This document shows positions 1-7,941 of a DNA stretch of 38,849 nucleotides, piece by piece. The notes beneath the pieces were generated by a model. That model did not search any database. It saw nothing but the letters and a program-made list of their open reading frames with translations, and was not told the origin of the DNA. Origin of the DNA: Flavobacteriales bacterium (GTDB taxonomy: Bacteria > Bacteroidota > Bacteroidia > Flavobacteriales_D > JAHECK01); NCBI GenBank assembly GCA_024641785.1, contig JAHECK010000015.1:1-38849 (forward strand), read 5' to 3'. The translations under genes were made by a program, and so were the position numbers. Within the stretch, counting starts at the first letter, position 1. The number at the start of each line of letters is the position of its first letter.

Positions 1-435
1 TTTGCTCCCGGGAGGAGATACCAATCGCTCAGCCACTTCTTTTTGAAACATTCCTACTACTTCCGGAACTTCTTCTTTTAAGTCGATCACTTTAAACATG
101 ATCTGACTTGAAATATTATAGGGGAAATTACCTATGATTGCAAAAGGAGCTTTTAATTTCTCTGGTAAAGGATCATTAATAAAATCCGATTTAAAAATTG
201 AATTAAGCAAAAATGGATAAGTGATATTCAAGTAATCGATCGATTCCTGATCGATATCCAAAAGGTTCACATCAAAATTTGTTTTAACTAAAAACTGAGT
301 TAACGCACCGGTTCCCGGTCCTATCTCGAGTATTTGATCATAGTTACCGTGGCTTGTTAAAGAAGCTACAATTCGTTCCGAAATGCTATCATCCTTTAAG
401 AAATGCTGACCTAAATGCTTCTTCGCTTTAACCAT
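1..435 (-). CDS. rsmA: 16S rRNA (adenine(1518)-N(6)/adenine(1519)-N(6))-dimethyltransferase RsmA (KsgA), partial
   Basis: This is the N-terminal 145 codons; the C-terminal part lies beyond the left edge of the window. RsmA uses S-adenosylmethionine to dimethylate two adjacent adenines in helix 45 of 16S rRNA late in 30S assembly. The translation begins MVKAKKHLGQHFL, the usual RsmA opening, followed by the SAM-binding motif I (EIGPGTGALT) and the catalytic motif IV (GNFPYNIS, family form N-[LI]-P-[FY]). The ATG at 435 lies inside the last codons of the upstream DUF4286 gene (8 nt overlap), so the two are probably co-translated. Assignment is confident. Confidence 0.96.
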   Translation of the reverse strand, partial: MVKAKKHLGQHFLKDDSISERIVASLTSHGNYDQILEIGPGTGALTQFLVKTNFDVNLLDIDQESIDYLNITYPFLLNSIFKSDFINDPLPEKLKAPFAIIGNFPYNISSQIMFKVIDLKEEVPEVVGMFQKEVAERLVSPPGSK

Positions 436-748
436 TCTTTCTTTCGATATGTACAATGTCTAATATGGTCCGAAAAGCAAGGGCCTTGCTTCCATATTTC
501 TCCTGATGTTTTCTTTGCAATTCGGGAGCATTTTCTTTTTGATAGCTCTCTAAGGTTTCCATATTTTGACACAAATACTGTATTGAATACGCTGCTCCAC
601 CCTCTTCTTCAGCCATAATCTTACTCATTCTGCATTCCATAAACTTACCAGTAGCCAATACTTCCGGAATATGAACCGACTTCATCCACTCCAACCATTC
701 GTCCTGAACTTCATACTCGATCGAAACGGTGACATTGTATATTATCAT
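428..748 (-). CDS. DUF4286 family protein
   Basis: A protein of 106 residues starting MIIYNVTVSIEYEVQDEW. I recognise it as DUF4286, a small Bacteroidota family of unknown function, by this opening and by the HIPEVLATGKF stretch. The frame stays open upstream to 883, but I chose the ATG at 748. It matches the family's start, and an exact -7 promoter element lies at 762-769, inside the longer reading frame. The gene overlaps the start of rsmA by 8 nt, and the neighbour on the other side is divergent. The ferredoxin-like fold often suggested for such small proteins cannot be checked here. No enzymatic function is proposed. Confidence 0.88.
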   Translation of the reverse strand: MIIYNVTVSIEYEVQDEWLEWMKSVHIPEVLATGKFMECRMSKIMAEEEGGAAYSIQYLCQNMETLESYQKENAPELQRKHQEKYGSKALAFRTILDIVHIERKNG

Positions 749-761
749 AAATCGCTTTTCG

Positions 762-769
762 CAAAGGTA
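762..769 (-). promoter_or_regulatory. -7 promoter element for DUF4286-rsmA
   Basis: On the minus strand this reads TACCTTTG, an exact match to the Bacteroidota -7 consensus TAnnTTTG. It ends 13 nt before the ATG at 748, so the predicted leader is very short. I do not see a clear TTG at the -33 distance. Confidence 0.55.
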
Positions 770-848
770 ATAGAAAGTAAAACATCTGTCTATTTCGTCC
801 ATTTTATTCTTATCCTTTTTAGTAATTTCCGTTTTTAAAAAAGTCAGT

Positions 849-2051
849 ATGGATTTTAATCCAATTATCTTATCTATCCCCATCTATTTTCTCCTCATTG
901 CTATTGAGTGGATCTATGATCTCGTTAAAAAGAAAGGGATCTATCGCATGGCTGATGCTTATGCAAATATTGGTAGTGGGATCTTTGAGCAGGTTACCGG
1001 TGTTTTTGCTAAAGTTTTTACGATTGGCGTCTATGTATTCTTCTATGACCGTTTTCGTGTCTTTGATATTCCTACGAGCTGGCCTTACCTAATTTTATTA
1101 TGGCTGGCGATCGACTTTTCATACTACTGGGCTCATCGTTGGAGTCATACTGTTAATCTTTTTTGGTTAGGCCATGTGGTACACCATCAAAGTGAAGACT
1201 ATAATTTTTCTGTTGCTTTGCGACAAGGTGCATTTCAAAAAATATTTACTTTTTGGGTTTATATTCCAATGGCTATAGTTGGTTTTGATCCCACCTGGTT
1301 TGTTATTATCGGAGCATTGAATACGGTTTATCAATTCTGGATTCATACTGAACAAATAAATAAAATGGGGTGGTTCGAAGTGATTTTCAATACCCCTTCG
1401 CATCATCGTGTACATCATGGACGAAATCCAAAATACATCGATAAAAACCATGCAGGATCATTAATTATTTGGGATAAAATGTTCGGTACCTTTCAGGCGG
1501 AAGAAGAAACTCCGGTTTATGGGGTTACAAAACCAACGGCTCATTGGGATCCGGTCTCTGCCCATATCCAGCCATTTATTGATCTTATAAAAAGCACACG
1601 ACAAGTAAGCGGAATAAAGAATAAAGTGGCGATCTTATATCATTCACCAGGATGGTTTCCAGAAGAAAATGGCGGAGTTCAATTTCCTCCTGAAGTTTCG
1701 AAAGAAGATTATACAAAATTTGATGTCAAGCCTCCTTCACAATTAAGAGCCTACCTCTTTATTCATTTTCTATTTATCCTTTCTACTACTGCTTATTTTT
1801 TGTTTTCCTATTCAGATCAACAAGTGATCACAAATTTATATTGGGCAGTTGGAATAAGCTTCTCCATTATTTCCTTAGGTTTATTGTTCGAATCTCGAAA
1901 ATATGCATGGATCATAGAAGTGATACGCCTTTTAATAATTCTTATTCTTGCAAGTATAATCCCCTCAATTTGGATTAAAATAGTAATGTATTTTGTACTG
2001 ATTTCTTCACTAACTTTAGTGTATAGATCTAAAAAATTACTTACTCGTTAA
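849..2051 (+). CDS. Sterol desaturase / fatty acid hydroxylase family protein, alkylglycerol monooxygenase-like
   Basis: A 400-residue multi-pass membrane protein with the di-iron histidine boxes of the fatty acid hydroxylase superfamily: HRWSH, then HVVHHQSEDYN followed by SVALRQ, and finally NTPSHHRVHHGRN. The SEDYN-ALRQ and NTPSHHRVHHGRN stretches are those I know from TMEM195/alkylglycerol monooxygenase (AGMO), which cleaves the O-alkyl bond of ether lipids, so this branch is a better match than plain sterol C-5 desaturases. The last 100 or so residues add three or four further hydrophobic helices. It is followed after 9 nt by a YhhN/TMEM86-like gene, which fits an ether-lipid role. The substrate and the reductant (tetrahydrobiopterin in animals) are not evident from the sequence. 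Confidence 0.85.
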   Translation: MDFNPIILSIPIYFLLIAIEWIYDLVKKKGIYRMADAYANIGSGIFEQVTGVFAKVFTIGVYVFFYDRFRVFDIPTSWPYLILLWLAIDFSYYWAHRWSHTVNLFWLGHVVHHQSEDYNFSVALRQGAFQKIFTFWVYIPMAIVGFDPTWFVIIGALNTVYQFWIHTEQINKMGWFEVIFNTPSHHRVHHGRNPKYIDKNHAGSLIIWDKMFGTFQAEEETPVYGVTKPTAHWDPVSAHIQPFIDLIKSTRQVSGIKNKVAILYHSPGWFPEENGGVQFPPEVSKEDYTKFDVKPPSQLRAYLFIHFLFILSTTAYFLFSYSDQQVITNLYWAVGISFSIISLGLLFESRKYAWIIEVIRLLIILILASIIPSIWIKIVMYFVLISSLTLVYRSKKLLTR

Positions 2052-2060
2052 TACGAAATT

Positions 2061-2750
2061 ATGAAACGCTTTACGATTGTTTTTATCCTTATTATGTTAG
2101 CAGAATTGCTCGCGATTTATAATCAAGACTTATATCCCTGGTTCGAATACATCAGCAAGCCACTTATCGTATTATCACTGATCATTTTTCTTCTGGCCTC
2201 AACTTCAGGAAGTAAACTTCCATTCAAAAAATGGATCATCGTCGCCTTAGTCTTTTCTTGGTTTGGAGATATTTTATTGATGTTTGTTGACCAAAAATCT
2301 AATTTCTTTTTATTTGGACTTATTGCATTTTTAATAAGTCATGTCTTTTATATCGTAGCATTTACTAAAACCATTCATAAACCCTTAGATATCGAACTCT
2401 TTCGACGTTACCCTTGGATGTTATTAATACCATATGGCTATGCCTTCTATGTTTATTCTGAGTTAAAGAGTCACTTAAATGAGATGTCAATCCCCGTATT
2501 AATTTACATTTTTATTATCAGTACCATGTTTGCTGTTGCGATGAGCCGCTATGGAAAAGTTGTACTGTCGTCTTTTACATGGATATTAATGGGCGCCGTG
2601 TTTTTTGTAGCTTCTGATAGCATTTTAGCTATCAATAAATTTCATCATCAAATTATTTATGCTCCTTATTTAATCATGATCACCTATATGTTAGCACAAT
2701 ATTTTATCGTAAGAGGAGCAGCGTTGCAAATCGAAGAACAAACTACTTAG
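2061..2750 (+). CDS. YhhN family protein, lysoplasmalogenase-like (TMEM86 family)
   Basis: A 229-residue, almost entirely hydrophobic protein with about eight membrane helices. The WFGDILLMF segment and the later conserved SHVFYIVAF stretch are typical of the YhhN/TMEM86 family. Characterised members (human TMEM86B and some bacterial YhhN proteins) hydrolyse the vinyl-ether bond of lysoplasmalogens, releasing a fatty aldehyde. It lies 9 nt downstream of an AGMO-like gene, probably in one transcript. Its last 8 nt overlap the end of the convergent EamA gene. Family assignment is good; the enzymatic activity is an inference from the family. Confidence 0.82.
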   Translation: MKRFTIVFILIMLAELLAIYNQDLYPWFEYISKPLIVLSLIIFLLASTSGSKLPFKKWIIVALVFSWFGDILLMFVDQKSNFFLFGLIAFLISHVFYIVAFTKTIHKPLDIELFRRYPWMLLIPYGYAFYVYSELKSHLNEMSIPVLIYIFIISTMFAVAMSRYGKVVLSSFTWILMGAVFFVASDSILAINKFHHQIIYAPYLIMITYMLAQYFIVRGAALQIEEQTT

Positions 2751-3639
2751 CTCTTCTTAATGCTCGCTTTTTAAGGACAGAATTAAGAACAATAGCCGAT
2801 AAAATAATCCCAGCTCCAAGGTAAAAAGAAGGCTGCATTTTTTCAGAATCCTTAAAGATCAAAATAGCTAATATGATCCCATAAATAGGCTCCAAATTAA
2901 TGGCTATAGATGCTGTAAAAGGAGAAAGCACTTTTAAAACATGAACGGTGGCTACGTAAGCAAAAGAAGTACAGATAAGTCCAAGGATCAATAACCAAAT
3001 CCAATCGAGTATAGAAACTTGAAAGAAGTCGGCAGTAAATTTACCGGTGAACAGAAAATAAACCGTAAAAACCAACACCCCTCCCAGCATTTCATATAAT
3101 GAAATCATCGTTGCATCATTCTTCTTTACTAAACGTGCATTCGTTAGGCTGAACAAAGCAGCGAGTAAAGCGCTTAATAATCCCATTAAGATCCCATTAG
3201 TATATCTTGTTTCAATATTAAAAATAAGGGCAATACCGACGATAGTAAATAGACCTAAAACCACCTCATAAAACACTAATTTTTGTTTAAAGAAAAGAGG
3301 TTGTAGTAGAGCAACAAATAATGAGGTTACAGATAAACTGACCAATGTAATTGAAACATTTGAGATCTTGATCGCTTCAAAAAAAGTGAACCAATGTGCA
3401 GCGATAATTATACCTACTCCAAGATATTGTAAAAGTTCTTTTTTACTCAGTGAAGCGGGTTTCCCTTTAAATTTAAGGTAAATGGCAATGCCAATAAAAG
3501 CGATCAGCATTCGATACCAAACGAGGTTCTCGGCAGGAATCGTGATCAACTTTCCTAAAATTGCAGTAAAGCCAAAAATTAAAATGACAAAATGAAGAAG
3601 AAATAAATTTTTATTGTGAATCGATTGATCATTCATCAT
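2743..3639 (-). CDS. EamA/DMT family permease
   Basis: A 298-residue inner-membrane protein with about ten predicted helices arranged as two EamA repeats, the layout of the drug/metabolite transporter superfamily. The IYGIILAILIF segment near residue 255 is typical of the second repeat. The substrate cannot be read from the sequence; relatives export amino acids, nucleobases or drugs. The start overlaps the end of the DUF502 gene by 11 nt; two adjacent ATG codons (3639 and 3636) are possible starts. It is the last gene of the minus-strand run and its end overlaps the convergent YhhN gene by 8 nt. Confidence 0.88.
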   Translation of the reverse strand: MMNDQSIHNKNLFLLHFVILIFGFTAILGKLITIPAENLVWYRMLIAFIGIAIYLKFKGKPASLSKKELLQYLGVGIIIAAHWFTFFEAIKISNVSITLVSLSVTSLFVALLQPLFFKQKLVFYEVVLGLFTIVGIALIFNIETRYTNGILMGLLSALLAALFSLTNARLVKKNDATMISLYEMLGGVLVFTVYFLFTGKFTADFFQVSILDWIWLLILGLICTSFAYVATVHVLKVLSPFTASIAINLEPIYGIILAILIFKDSEKMQPSFYLGAGIILSAIVLNSVLKKRALRRAK

Positions 3640-4231
3640 CTGAACCCTTGCTATTTGGATCTAAATGCGCAACTCCACCGGAAACAATAAATTTCATTAC
3701 ATCCGCAGATTTCTGATCGATCACATTTACATTTTTACGATCAACGATGAGTAAATTCCCTGAAAAGGCATAGGAATGAGGAAAATAAACGGCAATTTTA
3801 TTTCCATCCTTAATTCCCAATCCGCTAAGGTCCTCTTCCGTAATAAATCCAATTTTCTCTAAATTCGAATCACTACTGATCTTCACTAAAACAGGAACCC
3901 GAAAGGAGCTTTTCTTTTCTACAAAAGTGCTCACGATATCTTTAACCGCAGAATAGATCGTTTTTAAAAAAGGAGTCTTTTCAATAAAAGCCAGTACTCT
4001 TCTTGAAATTGGCTGAACGATCACAGACGAACCTATCAACCCCATTAATGTGATAAAAAAGAAGAGGAATAATATTCCGAACCCAGGGAAATCATAGTCA
4101 TAAGGCAAAATGATCAATCGATCAAAAAACATGAACAAATTATAGATCACGTATACCGTAATGGCGAGCGGAACGGTATATAAAAGTCCTTTTAAAAAAT
4201 AACCGATAACTATTGCTAATGTTTTTTTCAT
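3629..4231 (-). CDS. DUF502 family membrane protein
   Basis: A 200-residue protein with two membrane helices (about residues 8-35 and 48-72), followed by a soluble domain containing IKDGNKIAVYFPHSYAF, the stretch I associate with DUF502. The family is widespread in bacteria and plants (COV-like) but has no established biochemical function. Its ATG overlaps the stop of the upstream MmcQ/YjbR gene as ATGA, which suggests translational coupling. The acidic tail ends SKGSDDE. I propose no function beyond an inner-membrane location. Confidence 0.85.
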   Translation of the reverse strand: MKKTLAIVIGYFLKGLLYTVPLAITVYVIYNLFMFFDRLIILPYDYDFPGFGILFLFFFITLMGLIGSSVIVQPISRRVLAFIEKTPFLKTIYSAVKDIVSTFVEKKSSFRVPVLVKISSDSNLEKIGFITEEDLSGLGIKDGNKIAVYFPHSYAFSGNLLIVDRKNVNVIDQKSADVMKFIVSGGVAHLDPNSKGSDDE

Positions 4232-4584
4232 TTTAACTGTTTTAATTCCTCCTTCAATTTCTTAGTCAAGCTTATAACGATCAGATCATAAGAATCCTTG
4301 ATCAATTTATATATTAATTCATCATCTATCGATCCATCTATATCGATGGTATTCCAATGAATTTTACTCATGTGATAACCGGGGTTTATTCCGCTGTATA
4401 ATTCTCTTAATTCGATGCTATACTCAGGATCTGCTTTCAGATTAACACTTCTAAAATCATCTACATCTGTTAGCGCAAACATTTTTCCCATCACCTTAAA
4501 AACTAAGGTAGAAGCATCAAAAGGAAAACCTTCTGTTACTCCGGGAAAAGCCAAACAATAATCACGGTATTCTTCAATATTCAT
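4228..4584 (-). CDS. MmcQ/YjbR family protein
   Basis: A 118-residue soluble protein of the MmcQ/YjbR (DUF419, CyaY-like fold) family. It shows the typical opening MNIEEYRDYCLAFPGV, then EGFPFDASTLVFKV and a central GYHMSKIHWNTI. The fold is often annotated as DNA-binding, but the cellular role is not established. It is the first gene of a compact trio with DUF502 and EamA. An exact -7 element at 4601-4608 overlaps the stop codon of the preceding cyclase gene, so this trio may be transcribed separately from the upstream trpS cluster. Confidence 0.87.
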   Translation of the reverse strand: MNIEEYRDYCLAFPGVTEGFPFDASTLVFKVMGKMFALTDVDDFRSVNLKADPEYSIELRELYSGINPGYHMSKIHWNTIDIDGSIDDELIYKLIKDSYDLIVISLTKKLKEELKQLK

Positions 4585-4600
4585 GATAAAAAATAAAGTG

Positions 4601-4608
4601 CAAAGTTA
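4601..4608 (-). promoter_or_regulatory. -7 promoter element for MmcQ/YjbR-DUF502-EamA
   Basis: The minus strand reads TAACTTTG, exact to TAnnTTTG. It overlaps the stop codon of the cyclase gene (4606-4608) and ends 16 nt before the ATG at 4584. Confidence 0.5.
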
Positions 4609-5376
4609 TAAAAAGCGATACAATACCGGTCTGCTTGGACTCGCATCATTTTCGAAAGGGGCAAATTGCAATTCCAATAAATACAATCCGTCTCTGATAC
4701 TATCTGGAACAAAGATCATTTCACTTATACTTGCATCTAATCTTTCATTATGTGGAACTTGCCAAAATGCATGATGACAAAGCAATTTGCCACCATCCAT
4801 CTCTCGATCAACCGAAGGCAGATCGATCAATAAATGTTTCACATCTTCCTTAGCAAACCAAGCGGCTGCGTTTTTATCCAGTTGAGGCCAATTGCTCTCA
4901 CTCCAATTACGATGGGTTTTTGCTAGCTCATTAGGTAAGGTTCTAATGATGATCGATTCTTCTAAATGATCATTAGTCGCTTTTTTAATGGTATCAAGAC
5001 TTAAGATCAAATCATCATCTGAACAAAAATCATCATCATTCCAACCCTTTTCAGGTTTAATGGAAACAAGTTTTGCTAAAGAAAAAAATCGCTTTACCGA
5101 TTGATTAACCGAGTATACCTTTGGAGTAATGTGACCTAAGCATTCGGTGTGCGTGCCATTTCCATGTGGATTAAAAGAGATATTTCTAAAATTAACATTC
5201 CCTCCCTCTTCAACGCTTCCTAAAAAAGCATCTGTTCTCACCGCTTCGATCGAAATTCCATCAACATACCAAGCAGAGGGATTCCCTTCTCCGGCCTTTA
5301 ATGGCATTGAGATATCCAGAGGATCATTAAGATCTACCTTATACTCTTTCCCATCTATTTGGATCGAAGCGATCAT
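4606..5376 (-). CDS. Cyclase family protein (kynurenine formamidase-like metal-dependent hydrolase)
   Basis: A 256-residue protein of the cyclase/KynB superfamily, recognised by the metal-site signature HGNGTHTECLGH at residues 71-82 (H71, H76, E78 and H82 are candidate ligands or catalytic residues). Members include bacterial kynurenine formamidase, which hydrolyses N-formylkynurenine in tryptophan breakdown, as well as isatin hydrolases and polyketide cyclases. The ATG overlaps the trpS stop codon as ATGA. A tryptophan link is therefore suggestive, but no other kynurenine-pathway gene is present, and the protein is longer than typical KynB (about 210 residues). The exact substrate is unknown. 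Confidence 0.85.
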   Translation of the reverse strand: MIASIQIDGKEYKVDLNDPLDISMPLKAGEGNPSAWYVDGISIEAVRTDAFLGSVEEGGNVNFRNISFNPHGNGTHTECLGHITPKVYSVNQSVKRFFSLAKLVSIKPEKGWNDDDFCSDDDLILSLDTIKKATNDHLEESIIIRTLPNELAKTHRNWSESNWPQLDKNAAAWFAKEDVKHLLIDLPSVDREMDGGKLLCHHAFWQVPHNERLDASISEMIFVPDSIRDGLYLLELQFAPFENDASPSRPVLYRFL

Positions 5377-6347
5377 GAATGATATCCTAATTTTGAACGA
5401 ACTCTTTGTAGTGTGTTTTGAGCTACTAGCCTTGCTTTTTCTGCTCCTTTGAGTAAAACCTCATCAATTGCATTCAAATCAGCCATTAAACGAGAATGCT
5501 CTTGTCGAGCATTGCCAAATCGATCTAAGATCACTTCAAATAAAGCTTGTTTTGCATGGCCGTACCCATAATTACCGGCTAAGTAATTAGCTTTCATCGC
5601 TCCTAGTTCTTCATCATTTGCAAGAAAAGAATATAGGTCGACGATGATGCTATCTTCAGGATCTTTTACATCTTCTAAAGCTTTTGCATCGGTAACTATT
5701 TTCATTACTTGCTTTCGCAATTCTTTTTCAGGAAGAAAAATATCGATGAAATTATTGTAGGATTTACTCATTTTTTGTCCGTCAATGCCGGGTATGATCA
5801 TCACTTTTTCATCAATAACAGCTTCAGGCAAAACAAAAACATCTCCATATTGGCTATTAACCGAACTAGCAATATCTCGCGTCATCTCTAAATGTTGCTT
5901 CTGATCTTTTCCTACGGGAACGACATCTGCGTCATATAAAATTATATCTGCCGCCATTAGAACGGGGTAGATAAACAAGCCTGCATTTACATCTGACAAG
6001 CGATTCGATTTATCTTTGAACGAATGCGCATTTGCAAGCATTGGATAAGGAGTAAAACAGTTCAGATACCAAGTTAATTCAGTTACTTCGGTAACATCGC
6101 TTTGGCGGTAAAAGGTATTTTTATCTGCATCAAAGCCTAATGCTAACCACGCTGCAGCGGTACCATAGGTATTGTTTCGCAATACTTCCGCGCTTCTAAC
6201 TGTAGTAAGACTATGCAGATCAGCGATAAATAAAAAAGCTTCGTTTTCCGACTGATTACTCATTTCAATCGCGGGCAACATGGCTCCTAATATATTCCCA
6301 AGATGCGGAACTCCCGTGCTTTGTACTCCTGTTAATACTCGAGCCAT
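5373..6347 (-). CDS. trpS: Tryptophan--tRNA ligase
   Basis: A 324-residue class I aminoacyl-tRNA synthetase charging tRNA-Trp. The opening GVQSTGVPHLGN carries the HIGH-like motif at 14-18, and the KMSKS loop is intact at 192-196 (GQKMSKS). The length fits bacterial TrpRS. It sits 3 nt downstream of the DUF4956 gene and overlaps the cyclase gene by 4 nt, so it appears to be the middle gene of a VTC-DUF4956-trpS-cyclase transcript. I see no T-box or trp attenuator, and the 3 nt gap leaves no room for one. Confidence 0.97.
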   Translation of the reverse strand: MARVLTGVQSTGVPHLGNILGAMLPAIEMSNQSENEAFLFIADLHSLTTVRSAEVLRNNTYGTAAAWLALGFDADKNTFYRQSDVTEVTELTWYLNCFTPYPMLANAHSFKDKSNRLSDVNAGLFIYPVLMAADIILYDADVVPVGKDQKQHLEMTRDIASSVNSQYGDVFVLPEAVIDEKVMIIPGIDGQKMSKSYNNFIDIFLPEKELRKQVMKIVTDAKALEDVKDPEDSIIVDLYSFLANDEELGAMKANYLAGNYGYGHAKQALFEVILDRFGNARQEHSRLMADLNAIDEVLLKGAEKARLVAQNTLQRVRSKLGYHS

Positions 6348-6350
6348 AGA

Positions 6351-7130
6351 TTAATCTTCTTTATTAATTTCTTCTTCTCCTTTTTCCATTTCGATCATTG
6401 CACTCGTTTGAACGAACTCAGGGTTAAAATAACCTTCCTGCTCGCCTTCAAAATAATAAATATCAATTCGAGCAACGTCTCTTAAAAAATCGATCTTTCC
6501 AATGTTTATCCTATTGATCTTAAGTCCGGTTCGTTTAGTAAGATCCGCTAGTAATTTCTTATGATTCTTTGGTTTTATATACTCGATCCGTTCATAGGTG
6601 ATTTGATGTTTGACCTCATTTTTTACAAGCCATAAATGCTCCAAACCATAAGAAATGATCAGTACTATAGAATTAGCAAAAATCAACTCGGCAAAACTCA
6701 CTTTTTTATTTGCCAATGCATTCATTACCGCTAATCCAATAACCACAAACAAGTAGGTCATTTCTTTAATATCGATAGCATCTGTACGGTATCGTATAAT
6801 TCCGAAAATGGCAAATAACCCTAAGGCGAACCCTAGCTCCAGCTTTACATTTTCCAGCGTAATACTGATCATAAATACAGAGATCCCAATAAGAAAATAA
6901 GTAACTAAATAGTTCTTTTTCTTAGAGGTAGGATAGTAGATATAACGTATTAAAATAGTGGTAAAAAGCAGATAAAAAGCAAACTTAAAGATCAGCTTAT
7001 AAAAATCATCGGCATCAAATAATGGAATATTGAACAAGGTTGTTGATGCTCCATTAAGATCCAAAATAGATTGAGAAATAAACATCCAATTTTTTGGATC
7101 TAGAATTTCTAAAAGAGTACTAATTATCAT
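6351..7130 (-). CDS. DUF4956 domain-containing membrane protein
   Basis: A 259-residue protein with about five hydrophobic segments (roughly residues 46-64, 74-92, 99-113, 124-140 and 147-165) and a soluble C-terminal domain. The stretch FGIIRYRTDAIDIKEMTYLF at 109-128 is the family hallmark, with conserved arginines R113 and R115. DUF4956 genes are recurrent partners of bacterial VTC-domain genes. Here the ATG overlaps the end of the VTC gene by 11 nt. A role as membrane anchor or channel for polyphosphate made by the VTC protein is a reasonable guess, not an established fact. Confidence 0.85.
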   Translation of the reverse strand: MIISTLLEILDPKNWMFISQSILDLNGASTTLFNIPLFDADDFYKLIFKFAFYLLFTTILIRYIYYPTSKKKNYLVTYFLIGISVFMISITLENVKLELGFALGLFAIFGIIRYRTDAIDIKEMTYLFVVIGLAVMNALANKKVSFAELIFANSIVLIISYGLEHLWLVKNEVKHQITYERIEYIKPKNHKKLLADLTKRTGLKINRINIGKIDFLRDVARIDIYYFEGEQEGYFNPEFVQTSAMIEMEKGEEEINKED

Positions 7131-7869
7131 CTCTAATTATTTTATTAATTTTTATTCTTTTTTCTTTAAATCGATTCGCTTTTTCGCCGCTAAAGATACT
7201 CATACCAATAGCATATTTACTCATCCTTGCAGGACGTACTCCAAACTTTCGTAGTGCATCCATTATTTTAGAATCTCTGGAATATCTTTCTTGTTTTATT
7301 TCAGCAATAGAAAGAGAAGGAAAACCTTGATTTTCTTTATTAAAGGTGAATTGCAAATTATAATCTATCGTAAGTCGTTCAATCCCTTTTTTAGCAACTA
7401 GCGTGATCCGATTAAACTGATTTTCGAGTCGAGGTTCCAAAAGGATCTTTTTGCTGATCTTTTTATGCAATAAGGCTAACTCCTCTGCTCCCAGTTCTTG
7501 CTTAATATCATCAACCTTTATTCGATCTTTTATTACTCTTCCCTTGCTGTTTTTAAACTTAATCTCAAAAAAAGTGAGTTTGCTGTCAACATATTTTCTA
7601 TACCTCACTTTAAAACGATTACTTTTTCCATTATGATGATCAAGGTAAAATTTATTCTTGATCGTATCGAAATAGAGCGTAGTGTATTTAGCGCTTCGAG
7701 TTCCTCCTGCAAATAAAATATAATAATCCTCTTTTATCAGATCCAGTAACTCAGGGAGTATATTCTCATTAAAGATATACTTTACATCTACTCGATTCAT
7801 CAATTTTACCTTATCCATTTCTTCAAGAGAAATAGACGAAAACTGTTCAATTTTAGTTTCTAAACTCAT
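7120..7869 (-). CDS. VTC domain-containing polyphosphate polymerase-like protein
   Basis: A 249-residue soluble protein matching the VTC domain, the tunnel-shaped catalytic domain of yeast Vtc4 that makes inorganic polyphosphate from ATP. The basic and acidic residues expected along the tunnel are visible: RVDVKY (26-31), NRFKVRYRKY (84-93), FFEIKFK (100-106), NRITL (153-157), ERLTIDYNL (164-172), AEIKQER (189-195) and ARMSKYAIG (214-222). There is no SPX domain or membrane anchor, so the next gene (DUF4956, 11 nt overlap) may provide the membrane part. Activity is inferred from the family. Confidence 0.85.
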   Translation of the reverse strand: MSLETKIEQFSSISLEEMDKVKLMNRVDVKYIFNENILPELLDLIKEDYYILFAGGTRSAKYTTLYFDTIKNKFYLDHHNGKSNRFKVRYRKYVDSKLTFFEIKFKNSKGRVIKDRIKVDDIKQELGAEELALLHKKISKKILLEPRLENQFNRITLVAKKGIERLTIDYNLQFTFNKENQGFPSLSIAEIKQERYSRDSKIMDALRKFGVRPARMSKYAIGMSIFSGEKANRFKEKRIKINKIIRDDN

Positions 7870-7884
7870 GCTAAATAATCAATA

Positions 7885-7892
7885 CAAAAATA
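7885..7892 (-). promoter_or_regulatory. -7 promoter element for the VTC-DUF4956-trpS-cyclase run
   Basis: The minus strand reads TATTTTTG, exact to TAnnTTTG, ending 15 nt before the ATG at 7869. A TTG lies 22 nt further upstream, within the accepted -33 spacing. Confidence 0.55.
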
Positions 7893-7941
7893 TTATTTCC
7901 AACGATACAACATACAATATGAATATTTCATTAAACTGTTT

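Noticed and set aside
749-883. N-terminal extension of the DUF4286 frame by 45 codons
   Set aside because: The extension has no family similarity I recognise, contains an exact promoter -7 element, and overlaps the divergent AGMO-like gene.
1167-1451. Antisense open frames of 60-110 codons in many genes (here within the AGMO-like gene; also within pdhA, pdhC, recG and pyrC)
   Set aside because: They lie wholly inside well-identified genes, show no family features, signal peptides or promoters, and are explained as shadows.
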